A DNA stretch of 64,000 nt from contig NZ_JAASAG010000014.1 in assembly GCF_012726265.1 (NCBI RefSeq), forward strand, positions 62,001 to 126,000, read 5' to 3'. This DNA is from Streptomyces sp. HNM0575 (GTDB lineage: Bacteria; Actinomycetota; Actinomycetes; Streptomycetales; Streptomycetaceae). Positions 49,611 through 58,558 of this stretch are shown piece by piece. The notes under the pieces are model-generated. The model saw only the letters and a list, made by a program, of their open reading frames with translations. It ran no database searches and was not told where the DNA came from. Both the position numbers and the translations under genes were made by a program. Positions within the stretch are counted from its first letter, which is position 1, and each line of letters opens with the position of its first letter.

Positions 49611-51731
49611 GTGGCGAACCTGAGCGACTCGGTCAAGCGGCTGCTGATCGGTCGCGCGCTCCCGACGGAGGACCTGCGGGAGACGCTGCTCCCGAAGCGG
49701 CTCGCGCTGCCCGTGTTCGCCTCGGACCCGTTGTCGTCGGTCGCCTATGCCACGCAGGAGATCCTGCTGGTGCTCACGCTCGGCGGGCTGGCGTATCTGC
49801 ATCTCGCCAAGTGGGCCGCCGCCGCGGTGGTGGCGCTGATGGCGGTGGTGGTGCTGTCGTACCGGCAGGTCGTGCAGGCCTATCCGTCCGGCGGCGGCTC
49901 GTACGAGGTCGTCTCCACCAATCTGGGCCCGTCCGCGGGCCTGGTCGTGGCCGCTTCGCTGCTCGTGGACTACGTGATGACGGTCGCGGTCTCCGTCGCG
50001 GCGGGCGTGGACAACGTCATCTCCGCCGTACCGTCCCTGCACGGTCAACGGACGCTGCTGGCCGTGCTGTTCGTGGCCGTGCTCGCGACGGTGAATCTGC
50101 GCGGCCTGCGGGAGTCGGGGCGGGCGTTCGCGGTGCCCACGTATCTGTTCGCCGGCGGTGTGCTGGTCATGTGCGCCACGGGCCTGTTCCGTGCCGCCGT
50201 CGGCGACGCTCCCGTGGCCGAGTCGGCGGCACACGGAATCCGGCCGGTACCGGGGGACAGCGGCCTCACCGGCTTCGCCCTGTTCCTGCTGGCGCTGCGT
50301 GCGTTCACCAGCGGCTGTACGGCGCTGACGGGTGTGGAGGCGATCTCCAACGGCGTGCCCGCGTTCCGCAGGCCCAAGCCGAGGAACGCCGCGATCACGC
50401 TGAGCGTGATGGGCCTGATCGCGATCACGATGTTCACCGGCGTCACCGCGCTCGCACTGGTCGCCGACGTGCACATCACCCAGGACACGTGCCGGCTCAC
50501 CGGCGTCGGCGGCGACTGCGCGGGCACGCCGCAGCGCACCGTCGTGGCCCAGCTGGCCGCGGCGACCTTCGGCGGCGATCACAGCTTCGGCTTCTACTTC
50601 GTGCAGGCGGTGACGGCGCTGGTTCTCGTGCTGGCCGCCAACACCGCGTTCAACGGCTTTCCGCTGCTGTCGTCGATCCTGGCCCGGCACCGCTACCTTC
50701 CGCGCCAACTGCACACCCGCGGGGACCGGCTGGCCTTCTCCAACGGGATCGTGGCGCTGGCCCTGGTCGCGGCCGTGCTGCTGTGGGCGTACCACGCCTC
50801 CGTGACGAGCCTGATCCACCTCTACATCCTGGGCGTCTTCACCTCGTTCACGCTCTCCCAGACGGGCATGGTCCGGCACTGGAACCGCGAACTGCGCAAT
50901 CTGACGGCCTCGGTCCGTACGAACGAGCCGGGCAAGGCTTCCGGCCCGGATGCAGCCGCCCTGCGCCGCCGCCACCACACGGCGCGCGCCGTCAACGCGG
51001 TGGGCGCGTCGATCACCGGTGTGGTGCTCGTCGTCGTGCTGTTCACCAAGTTCCTTGAGGGCGCCTATCTGGCGGTGCTCGCGGCGGTGCTGCTCTGGCT
51101 GATGATGCGCGGCATCAGGCGGCACTACGACAGCACGTCGGACGAACTCGCCGTGGCCGACCCGTCCGAGGAGGCGGTGCTGCCCTCGCGCGTACGGGCG
51201 GTGGTGCTGATCTCCCGGCTGCACAAGCCCGCGCTGCGCGCACTGGCCTACGCGCGCGCATCGCATCCCGACACCCTGGAGGTCGTCACCGTCGCGGTCG
51301 ACCGCGACGAGGCCAAGCAGCTGCGGGCGCAGTGGGATTCGGCGCGGATCGCGACACCGCTGAAGACGCTGGCGTCGCCTTACCGCGAGGTGACGAGACC
51401 GATCGTGGAGTACGTCCGCTCGATTCGCCGGGAGAGCCCGCGCGACGTGATCAACGTCTTCATCCCGCAGTACGTCGTGGGCCGCTGGTGGGAGAACCTG
51501 CTGCACAACAAGTCCGCGCTGTGGCTCAAGAGCCGGCTGCTCCTCGTGCCCGGCGTGATGGTCACCGCCGTGCCGTGGCATCTCACCTCCTCCAGGCGCC
51601 GGCCCGCCCGGCCTCCGGGGCGCGCTCCGGGTTCCTTCCGGCGCGGGGAGCCCGCCGTACGGCCCCAGGGGCGGGTACCGGTGCCGGACGACGTGGACGA
51701 GGGCCACGAGCCGGACGAGAAAGGCGGGTAG
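49611..51731 (+). CDS. APC-family transporter, KimA/YdaO-like
   Basis: A 706-residue membrane transporter with about 12 membrane segments (LAYLHLAKW... through VLLWLMMRG) and a C-terminal cytoplasmic domain (about 530-660) resembling a universal-stress-protein fold. The N-terminal ALPVFASDPLSSVAYATQEILL and the PSGGGSYEVVSTNLG segments match APC transporters of the KimA (YdaO) branch, which import potassium with protons in Bacillus subtilis. A pair of cysteines lies in an external loop (DTCRLTGVGGDC). A long Arg/Pro/Asp-rich tail follows. No riboswitch was seen upstream; in other bacteria this family is controlled by c-di-AMP. The GTG has no clear ribosome binding site, so the start is tentative. 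Substrate is inferred. Confidence 0.85.
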   Translation: MANLSDSVKRLLIGRALPTEDLRETLLPKRLALPVFASDPLSSVAYATQEILLVLTLGGLAYLHLAKWAAAAVVALMAVVVLSYRQVVQAYPSGGGSYEVVSTNLGPSAGLVVAASLLVDYVMTVAVSVAAGVDNVISAVPSLHGQRTLLAVLFVAVLATVNLRGLRESGRAFAVPTYLFAGGVLVMCATGLFRAAVGDAPVAESAAHGIRPVPGDSGLTGFALFLLALRAFTSGCTALTGVEAISNGVPAFRRPKPRNAAITLSVMGLIAITMFTGVTALALVADVHITQDTCRLTGVGGDCAGTPQRTVVAQLAAATFGGDHSFGFYFVQAVTALVLVLAANTAFNGFPLLSSILARHRYLPRQLHTRGDRLAFSNGIVALALVAAVLLWAYHASVTSLIHLYILGVFTSFTLSQTGMVRHWNRELRNLTASVRTNEPGKASGPDAAALRRRHHTARAVNAVGASITGVVLVVVLFTKFLEGAYLAVLAAVLLWLMMRGIRRHYDSTSDELAVADPSEEAVLPSRVRAVVLISRLHKPALRALAYARASHPDTLEVVTVAVDRDEAKQLRAQWDSARIATPLKTLASPYREVTRPIVEYVRSIRRESPRDVINVFIPQYVVGRWWENLLHNKSALWLKSRLLLVPGVMVTAVPWHLTSSRRRPARPPGRAPGSFRRGEPAVRPQGRVPVPDDVDEGHEPDEKGG

Positions 51732-52059
51732 CGGGCCTGCCGGATACGGCTGCGGACGACGGGGCCCGCGGCATACCGCTGCGGACGACGGGCAACGGCG
51801 GTGACGTACGGACGCGTCGACGCGTCGACGCGTCGACGGGGCGGCGGAAACGCACAGCGGGCGGTCGTTCTCCATGACGGATGCGGTCAACTCCGGTCAG
51901 CCGCTCGCCCGTTCTTAGTCCACGTGGGTCAACATCCCCTCCCCAAGTCCCCCCGTCCGGTGCGCCCCGTAGGAAGCCGCCCCGCCCCGCACGATGTTGG
52001 AGCGGTCATGCCGGCGACAGGGGGACGGCGAACACCAGGGGCGAGCGGAGGGCTTCGCG
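51732..52059. other. Intergenic DNA upstream of the dehydrogenase operon
   Basis: About 330 bp with no gene. It contains the repeat GCGGACGACGGG twice (near 51751 and 51781) and three and a half copies of GACGCGTC (51811-51837). The promoter of the downstream operon should lie between about 51880 and 52040. Confidence 0.5.
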
Positions 52060-53526
52060 ATGGCCGAGCTGTACATCGACGGCGAGTGGACCGGGGCCGT
52101 CACCGGCGGACAGCGCGATGTGGTCAACCCGTTCGACGCCTCCGTCATCACCGCGGTCGACGAGGCGGACGAGACCGACGTGGACTTGGCGGTACGGGCC
52201 GCCAAGCGGGCCTTCGAACGCGCCGACTGGGCATGGGCGCCGACCCGCCGCCGCGCGGACGTCCTCTACCGCGTGCACGAACTCCTCCTGCGCGACCTGG
52301 AGCAACTCGCCCGCCTGGAAACCCTGGACACCGGAAAGACGCTCGCCGAGTCGCGCCTCGACATCGAGGACATCGCGGGCGCCTTCCGCTACTTCTCCGA
52401 GATCGCGGGTAAGGAGGCGGGCCGCGTCGTCGACGTCGGCCCCGACGTGCTGAGCAGGGTCGTGTACCAGCCGGTCGGGGTGTGCGCGCTGATCGCACCG
52501 TGGAACTACCCGCTGCTCCAGGCCTCCTGGAAGGTCGCGCCCGCGCTGGCCGCGGGCAACACGTTCGTGCTCAAGCCGAGCGAGATGACGCCGCTGACGA
52601 CGATCGCCCTGATGGGACTGCTGGAAGAGGCGGGCACGCCGCCCGGCGTGGCCAACCTGGTGCTGGGCGCGGGCGCCACGGTCGGCGCCGCGATGACCTC
52701 GCACCCGGAGGTCGATCTCGTCTCGTTCACGGGAGGACTGTCGACCGGGCGGAGGATCATGGAGAGCGCGGCGTCCGGGGTGAAGAACATCGCGCTGGAG
52801 CTGGGCGGCAAGAACCCCAACATCGTCTTCGACGACGCCGACTTCGACGCCGCGCTCGACTACGCCCTCGACGCGGCGTTCCTCCACTCCGGCCAGGTCT
52901 GCTCGGCCGGGTCGCGGCTCATCGTCCAGTACGGCCTGCACGACCGCTTCGTGACCGAACTCGCCTCCAGGGCCGAGGCGATCCGCCTCGGCGACGGTCT
53001 CGAACCGCTCACCGAGTCCGGGCCGCTCAGTTCGGCCGAGCACCGGGCGAAGGTGGAGGGCTATCTGGAGATCGCGCGCATGGACGGGGCGCGGCTCGTC
53101 ACCGGTGGACGCCGTCCCGACGATCCCGAACTCGCCCGCGGATTCTTCCTGTTGCCCACCGTGTACGCGGACTGCAAGCCGACGATGCGGATCGTGCAGG
53201 AGGAGATCTTCGGGCCCGTCGTGACCGTGGAGCGCTTCTACACCGAGGAGGAGGCGCTGGAGCTGGCCAACGACACGCGTTACGGGCTCGCGGGCGGCGT
53301 GTGGACGGGCGACGCGGGCCGCGCGCAGCGGGTGGCCGACAGGCTGCGCCACGGCACGGTCTGGATCAACGACTTCCATCCGTACGTACCGCAGGCCGAG
53401 TGGGGCGGCTTCGGCAGGTCCGGCATCGGACGCGAACTCGGCCCGACGGGACTGCGGGAGTACCAGGAGGCGAAGCACATCTACCACAACCTCGCGCCGG
53501 CGCCGTCCGGTTGGTTCAAGGGCTGA
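52060..53526 (+). CDS. betB: Aldehyde dehydrogenase, betaine-aldehyde type
   Basis: A 488-residue NAD(P)-dependent aldehyde dehydrogenase. It has the conserved PWNYPLLQASWKVAPALAAGNTFVLKPSE (residues about 150-178, in two runs), the general-base glutamate in LELGGKNPNIVF and the nucleophilic cysteine in SGQVCSAGSR (about residue 283). The catalytic set is complete. It heads an operon with a GMC oxidoreductase and an APC transporter, an arrangement that fits choline import and oxidation via betaine aldehyde to glycine betaine, an osmoprotectant. Other amino-alcohols or aldehydes are possible. GGAGG precedes the ATG at 8 bp. Confidence 0.9.
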   Translation: MAELYIDGEWTGAVTGGQRDVVNPFDASVITAVDEADETDVDLAVRAAKRAFERADWAWAPTRRRADVLYRVHELLLRDLEQLARLETLDTGKTLAESRLDIEDIAGAFRYFSEIAGKEAGRVVDVGPDVLSRVVYQPVGVCALIAPWNYPLLQASWKVAPALAAGNTFVLKPSEMTPLTTIALMGLLEEAGTPPGVANLVLGAGATVGAAMTSHPEVDLVSFTGGLSTGRRIMESAASGVKNIALELGGKNPNIVFDDADFDAALDYALDAAFLHSGQVCSAGSRLIVQYGLHDRFVTELASRAEAIRLGDGLEPLTESGPLSSAEHRAKVEGYLEIARMDGARLVTGGRRPDDPELARGFFLLPTVYADCKPTMRIVQEEIFGPVVTVERFYTEEEALELANDTRYGLAGGVWTGDAGRAQRVADRLRHGTVWINDFHPYVPQAEWGGFGRSGIGRELGPTGLREYQEAKHIYHNLAPAPSGWFKG

Positions 53527-53628
53527 CCGGGCCGGGGGACCGGCCGGACCGGCCGGAGCGATCGCCGGGCCGGCACCGGCACCGGCCCGGCGGACAGGCG
53601 GAAGAGAGCGCGGAGACGGCGGCACGAC

Positions 53629-55320
53629 ATGACTGAGACGAGCGGGAACACCGGCGGCGGCGACCGCGGCGACGACGCCTACGACTACGTGATCGTCGGC
53701 GGCGGCACCGCCGGCTGCGTACTGGCCGCGCGGCTGACGGAGGACCCCGGGTGCCGGGTGTGCGTCATCGAGGGCGGCCCCAGCGACGTCGGCGACGAGA
53801 ACGTGCTGAAGCTGAGGAACTGGATCAATCTCCTCGGCACCGAGTACGACTACGCCTACCCCACCGTCGAACAGCCCCGCGGCAATTCCCACATCCTGCA
53901 CTCCCGTGCCCGCGTCCTCGGTGGCTGCTCCTCCCACAACACCCTCATCAGCTTCCTGCCCTTCCCGCACGACCTGGAGGAGTGGGTGCGCCTCGGGGCC
54001 GACGGCTGGGACGCCGGCACGCTGCTCCCGTACCGGCACCGGCTGCGGAACACCATCCGCCCGGTCGCCGAGAAGGACCGCAACCCCGTCGCGCACGACT
54101 TCGTCAACGCCGCGGTGAACGCGCTCGACGTGCCCGTCGTCGACGACTTCAACGAGCGGCCCTTCACCGAGGGCGCCGGCTTCTTCTCCCTCGCCTACGA
54201 TCCCGTCACCGGCCACCGCTCGTCGGCGTCCGTCGCATATCTCCACCCCGTCATGGACCGGCCCAACCTGACGCTGAGACTGGAGAGTTGGGCACACCGG
54301 CTGGTGCGGGACGCCGCGGGCCGCCTCACCAGGGTGCGGGTGCGGTACGCGGACGGCTCCGAAGGCACCGTACGGGCCGAGCGCGAACTGCTGCTGTGCG
54401 CGGGCGCGGTCGACACCCCGCGGCTGCTGATGCTCTCCGGCGTCGGACCGGCGGGCGCCCTGCGCAGGCTGGGCATCGAGGTGCTGGCCGACCTGCCGGG
54501 CGTGGGTGAGAACCTGCTGGACCACCCGGAGTCGGTCGTCGTCTGGGAGACGGCGGGCCCGCTCCCGCCGGAGTCGGCGATGGACTCCGACGCGGGCCTC
54601 TTCGTGCGGCGCGACGGCCGCGAACCCGGGCCCGACCTGATGTTCCACTTCTACCAGGTGCCGTTCACGCTCAACACCGAACGCCTCGGGCTGCCTTCGC
54701 CCCCGTACGGGGTGTGCATGACGCCCAACGTGCCCAAGTCCCGTTCCCGCGGGCGCATGTGGCTGCACAGCGCCGACCCCGCGGAGAAACCCGCCCTGGA
54801 TTTCCGGTACTTCACCGACCCCGACGGCTACGACGAGCGCACGATCGTCGACGGTCTGCGCATCGCGCGCGAAGTGGCCGCCACCGGTCCGCTGCGCGAG
54901 TGGCTGCTCCGCGAGACGGCGCCCGGTCCCGACGCGACCACCGACGAGCAGCTCTCCGAGTACGGCAGACGCGCGGCGCACACCGTCTACCACCCGGCGG
55001 GCACCTGCCGGATGGGCCGCGCCGACGACGAAGGAGCGGTGGTCGACCCGCTGTTGAGGCTGCGCGGCGAGGAGGGCGTACGGGTGGTCGACGCGTCGGT
55101 GTTTCCGAGCATGCCGACCGTCAACCCGATGGTCACCGTGCTGCTCGTCGCCGAACGGGCCGCGGACCTGATCACCGGCCGTACGCGGACGGCCGCACCC
55201 ACGGCGGGCGCGGCGACGGGGGCGGCAGGCACGGCGGGCGCGTCACCGGGCACGGCAGGCGGCATGCCCGGTGACGCGCCCGGTGACGCGCCGGCAGAAC
55301 TGGGAGAGGAGCACCGATGA
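53629..55320 (+). CDS. GMC-family FAD oxidoreductase (choline-dehydrogenase-like)
   Basis: A 563-residue flavoprotein of the glucose-methanol-choline family. The dinucleotide motif DYVIVGGGTAGCVLAARLTED is at about 19-39, GGCSSHNTLIS holds the signature, the C-terminal His of the active site is in HTVYHPAGTCRMG and VVDASVFPSMPTVNPM marks the FAD-binding end. These match choline dehydrogenase/alcohol oxidoreductases. It probably oxidises an alcohol to the aldehyde handled by the upstream dehydrogenase. A variable Ala/Thr/Gly-rich tail (about 515-563) is not part of the fold. The stop overlaps the transporter ATG (ATGA). Confidence 0.92.
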   Translation: MTETSGNTGGGDRGDDAYDYVIVGGGTAGCVLAARLTEDPGCRVCVIEGGPSDVGDENVLKLRNWINLLGTEYDYAYPTVEQPRGNSHILHSRARVLGGCSSHNTLISFLPFPHDLEEWVRLGADGWDAGTLLPYRHRLRNTIRPVAEKDRNPVAHDFVNAAVNALDVPVVDDFNERPFTEGAGFFSLAYDPVTGHRSSASVAYLHPVMDRPNLTLRLESWAHRLVRDAAGRLTRVRVRYADGSEGTVRAERELLLCAGAVDTPRLLMLSGVGPAGALRRLGIEVLADLPGVGENLLDHPESVVVWETAGPLPPESAMDSDAGLFVRRDGREPGPDLMFHFYQVPFTLNTERLGLPSPPYGVCMTPNVPKSRSRGRMWLHSADPAEKPALDFRYFTDPDGYDERTIVDGLRIAREVAATGPLREWLLRETAPGPDATTDEQLSEYGRRAAHTVYHPAGTCRMGRADDEGAVVDPLLRLRGEEGVRVVDASVFPSMPTVNPMVTVLLVAERAADLITGRTRTAAPTAGAATGAAGTAGASPGTAGGMPGDAPGDAPAELGEEHR

Positions 55321-56822
55321 CGGACGCCGGAAGCCCCGCCGCGGCGGGAGGCCCCGGGAGCAGCGGAGACGGCGGGGGAGGCGGCGCCGAACACGCCGAA
55401 CACGGCTCGGAGTTCCGCAAGGAGATGGGCCCGTGGGCGAACTTCGCCCTCGGCTTCACGTACCTCTCCCCCGTCGTCAGCACCTACACCCTCTTCGCCA
55501 CGGCCCTGGCCACCGGCGGGCCCCCGATGATCTGGGCCTTCCTGCTCGCGGGCGCCGGCCAGTTCCTCGTCGCGCTCGTCTTCGGCGAGATCGTCGCGCA
55601 GTACCCCATCGCGGGCGGCGTCTACCCGTGGGCGCGCCGGCTGTGGGGCATCCGCTGGGCGTGGATGACGGGCTGGGTCTACATGTGGGCGCTGCTGGTC
55701 ACCATCACGGCCGTGGCGTACGGGGCCGGCCCGTACATCGCCATCCTCTTCGGCTTCGAACCGTCCGTGCACACCACCGTGCTGTGCACCGTCGCCCTGA
55801 TCATCATCGCCGCGCTCATCAACTACGCGGGCACCAAGGCGCTTTCGAAGGCGGCGATCATCGGCTTCACCGCGGAGCTGGTCGGCGCCCTCGTCGTCGG
55901 CGTCTGGCTGCTGTCCACGCACCGCTTCCACGGAATCGGCGTGATCGTCGACAACTTCGGTACGGGAGGCGGCGGTTCGTACGTGCCGGTCTTCCTCGCC
56001 GCGGCCATCATCGGCTTCTACCAGTACTACGGCTTCGAGGCGTGCGGAGACCTCGCCGAGGAGGTCGCACGTCCCGGCATCGTCATCCCCCGGGCGATGC
56101 GGCGCACCGTCTACGTCGGCGGCGCCGCCGCCACCTTCACCTGCCTGACCCTGCTGCTCGCCGTCTCCGACTACAAGGCGGTCATCGCGGGCAAGGACAC
56201 CGACCCGGTGGTGCGGGTGCTCTTCGACGCGCTGGGCGAGGTGGGAGCCCGCACGGTGATGGGCGTCGTGCTCATCTCGTTCCTGTCCTGCACGATCAGC
56301 CTCCAGGCCGCCGCGGGCCGCCTCATCTACTCGTACGCGCGGGACAAGATGGTCGTCGGGCACAGGCTGCTGCGCTCGTTCTCCTACGCGCGTGCCGTGC
56401 CGCACAACGCCCTGCTGGTGGCGGCCGTCATCCCCACCGTGATCGCCTTCGGGTCGCTGATCTCGGAGGACGCCCTCACGAAGATCGTCTCCTTTGCGAT
56501 CCTGGGCATCTACGGCTCGTTCCAGATGGTCGTGCTCGCCGCGCTGCGCGCGCGGCTGAAGGGCTGGCGGCCCTCGGGCGAGTACCGGCTGGGCCGCTGG
56601 GGACTGCTCATCAACGCGTCGGCACTCGCGTACGGCATCTTCGCGATCATCAACATCTCCTGGGCGCGCAACCCGGAGCAGTCGTGGTGGGAGAACTGGA
56701 TCGTGCTGCTGTGCGGCGGCGTGGTCGTCGGATCGGGGCTGCTGTACATGTTCACCACGCACCACTACGGGCGCGGTGACGCCCCGTCGGGCGACGCGAT
56801 CCCGCAGCGCTCCGAGGTGTGA
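55317..56822 (+). CDS. APC-family amino acid/choline-type transporter
   Basis: A 501-residue inner-membrane transporter. A Gly/Glu-rich cytoplasmic tail (1-35) is followed by about 12 membrane segments starting WANFALGFTYLSPVVSTYTLF. The conserved GEIVAQYPIAGGVYPWARRLWG (loop after segment 2) and FYQYYGFEACGDLAEEV segments mark the amino-acid/polyamine/choline branch. Its coupling to the GMC oxidoreductase and aldehyde dehydrogenase suggests it imports the substrate for that pathway. Direction and specificity cannot be read from sequence. Confidence 0.9.
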   Translation: MTDAGSPAAAGGPGSSGDGGGGGAEHAEHGSEFRKEMGPWANFALGFTYLSPVVSTYTLFATALATGGPPMIWAFLLAGAGQFLVALVFGEIVAQYPIAGGVYPWARRLWGIRWAWMTGWVYMWALLVTITAVAYGAGPYIAILFGFEPSVHTTVLCTVALIIIAALINYAGTKALSKAAIIGFTAELVGALVVGVWLLSTHRFHGIGVIVDNFGTGGGGSYVPVFLAAAIIGFYQYYGFEACGDLAEEVARPGIVIPRAMRRTVYVGGAAATFTCLTLLLAVSDYKAVIAGKDTDPVVRVLFDALGEVGARTVMGVVLISFLSCTISLQAAAGRLIYSYARDKMVVGHRLLRSFSYARAVPHNALLVAAVIPTVIAFGSLISEDALTKIVSFAILGIYGSFQMVVLAALRARLKGWRPSGEYRLGRWGLLINASALAYGIFAIINISWARNPEQSWWENWIVLLCGGVVVGSGLLYMFTTHHYGRGDAPSGDAIPQRSEV

Positions 56823-57290
56823 ACCGGGTGTGAACCGGCGCCGGGCGCCGACTCCCGTGGCCTCGGCGGCAGTTGCGGGGTAGGCGGATCTGCGGGCGGG
56901 TGCCCGACTCGTGTACGGTCCCGTCCGTTACAGCAGCACCGTGGCCCCGTCCGCCGCCGATTCCCGCGGGCGAGGCGGCGGCCCGTGCCCCGGGTGCTGC
57001 CGGTGACGAGGACCGTTCCGCCCCGTGCGGGAAGCGCGTTGTCCGGACCTCTGCCGGGCTGTTCGTGCCGTTCGTCCGCCTGCCTTCTCCGCCGTCTCCT
57101 CGGCGGCCGGTGCGCGGACGCGGACACGGAGCCCGGCTGGGGAAGTGAACGCGTGAACTGACGTACGGGACGGTCTCTCTGCAACCGAACGGGGCGTTGC
57201 GTTGTCCTTGGAACCACAGACTTTTTTCGGGGTGGCCGTCCCGTGTCCCTACGGGCGGTCGGGCAGCCCCGCGGACGATGGAGCTTCGAG
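56823..57290. other. Intergenic DNA before the carboxypeptidase gene
   Basis: About 470 bp without a gene. GC-rich hairpin-like DNA follows the transporter stop (56828-56860). A short T-rich strip (57220-57227) is the only AT-rich patch and may belong to the promoter or leader of the D,D-carboxypeptidase gene. Confidence 0.4.
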
Positions 57291-58202
57291 TTGATTCGTG
57301 TATCCAAGAAGGCCCGCCGAGTGACCGTGGCGGTGACGGCCGGGGCTCTGCTGGCCGCCGGACCCTTCGTCTATACGGCACAGGCGGCCGGCCCCTCCGG
57401 CGTCAAGGCCAAGGGAGCATTCCTGCTGGACGCCTCGTCCGGTGAGGAGATGTGGGGCAAGGGCTCCGACACCAAGCGGGAGATGGCCAGCACCACCAAG
57501 GTGATGACGGCGGCGGTGGTGGTCAGCTCCGGCGCCGACCTCGACCGCAAGATCACCGTGAAGAAGGCGTACCGCGACTACGTCTCCAAGTGGGGCGGCA
57601 GCACGGCCGACTTGAAGACGGGCGACAAGCTGAGCCTGCGGCAGCTGCTCTACGGGATGCTGCTCCCCTCCGGGTGCGACGCCGCGTACGCGCTGGCCGA
57701 CGCGGTCGGCAAGGGAAGCTCCACGACGGCCCGAGCCGACGACTTCATCGCGAAGATGAACGCCAAGGCACGCCAACTCGGCATGAAGAACACCGAGTTC
57801 GACTCCTTCGACGGCATCTCGAAGAAGGGGCACAACCACTCCACGGCGCGCGACATGGCGAAGCTCGGCAAGTACACGCTGGGCAGCACGAACATCCGCA
57901 ACGTCGCCAAGTCCACCTCGACGAAGCAGAAGGCGACCAACGGCCGTACGTACACCTGGTACAACACGAACCAGCTGCTCGGCTCGTACAAGGGCGTCAT
58001 CGGCATCAAGACCGGCACCGGCACGAAGGCCGGTCCGTGCCTCGTCTTCGCGGCGGAGCGCAACGGGCATTCGGTCGTCGGCGTGATCCTCAACAGCGGC
58101 GACCGCTACCCGGACGCGAAGAAGATGCTCGACTGGTCGCTGGAGCAGAAGACTCCGAAGCTCGACCTCCGCTCGCTGCCGGAGGGCGCGGAGCGCGACT
58201 GA
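57291..58202 (+). CDS. D-alanyl-D-alanine carboxypeptidase (S11 family)
   Basis: An exported penicillin-binding protein (303 aa) that trims the terminal D-Ala of peptidoglycan stem peptides. A signal peptide (1-32, VTVAVTAGALLAAGPFVYTAQA) is followed by the SxxK motif STTK (Ser67, Lys70), the second motif SGC (127-129; usually SGN) and the KTG motif in IGIKTGTGTKAG. The SGC variant with GCDAAYALAD is known in actinomycetes as I recall, so it may still be active. The TTG start with GGAG seven bases before gives a clean signal peptide; upstream GTG (57243) or other starts are possible. The protein is shorter than DacA types because it lacks the C-terminal beta domain. Confidence 0.88.
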   Translation: MIRVSKKARRVTVAVTAGALLAAGPFVYTAQAAGPSGVKAKGAFLLDASSGEEMWGKGSDTKREMASTTKVMTAAVVVSSGADLDRKITVKKAYRDYVSKWGGSTADLKTGDKLSLRQLLYGMLLPSGCDAAYALADAVGKGSSTTARADDFIAKMNAKARQLGMKNTEFDSFDGISKKGHNHSTARDMAKLGKYTLGSTNIRNVAKSTSTKQKATNGRTYTWYNTNQLLGSYKGVIGIKTGTGTKAGPCLVFAAERNGHSVVGVILNSGDRYPDAKKMLDWSLEQKTPKLDLRSLPEGAERD

Positions 58203-58290
58203 TCCGCTGACGCGGTCGCGTTTTCGCGCGCACCGCGCACGCGCACCGCGCACCGCGCATCGCGCGCCGTTCTCCGGCCCGCAGCGCACC

Positions 58291-58334
58291 GAGCGCCCGG
58301 GGTGACCGTCCGACGACGGCCACCCCGGGCGCTC
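58291..58334. terminator. Long perfect-stem hairpin between convergent genes
   Basis: Two 20-nt arms (58291-58310 and 58315-58334) pair with only one G-U position and a 4-nt loop CGAC. It sits between the convergent carboxypeptidase and SpoIIE-type genes, 90 bp after the former. Tandem GCGCACC-like repeats precede it (58228-58268). Confidence 0.8.
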
Positions 58335-58558
58335 GTGCGTAGCCCCCGCTGGGGCGGTCGCCCGGGCGGGCGGGCCGCGGCTCCTGGACCGCCACGGCCC
58401 TCGGGTCGCCGCGCTCCCGGCCCCGGGCCGCCGGGCCCTTGGATTCCCGGCCCCCCGGGGGGCGACCCCGTCGACGCCGGTTCCGCGTCGTCCCCGGCGC
58501 GCGTCGCGCGACTCGCGCCCCGCGCTGACCCGCCCGTCGGCCCGGCCGACGCGTCCCC

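Noticed and set aside
48993..51890. 965-codon minus-strand frame
   Set aside because: It is antisense to tipA and the KimA-like transporter gene, both of which have full sets of conserved residues. Its translation is His/Arg-rich noise.
52006..54993. 995-codon minus-strand frame
   Set aside because: It is the antisense of the aldehyde dehydrogenase and GMC genes, with no domain.
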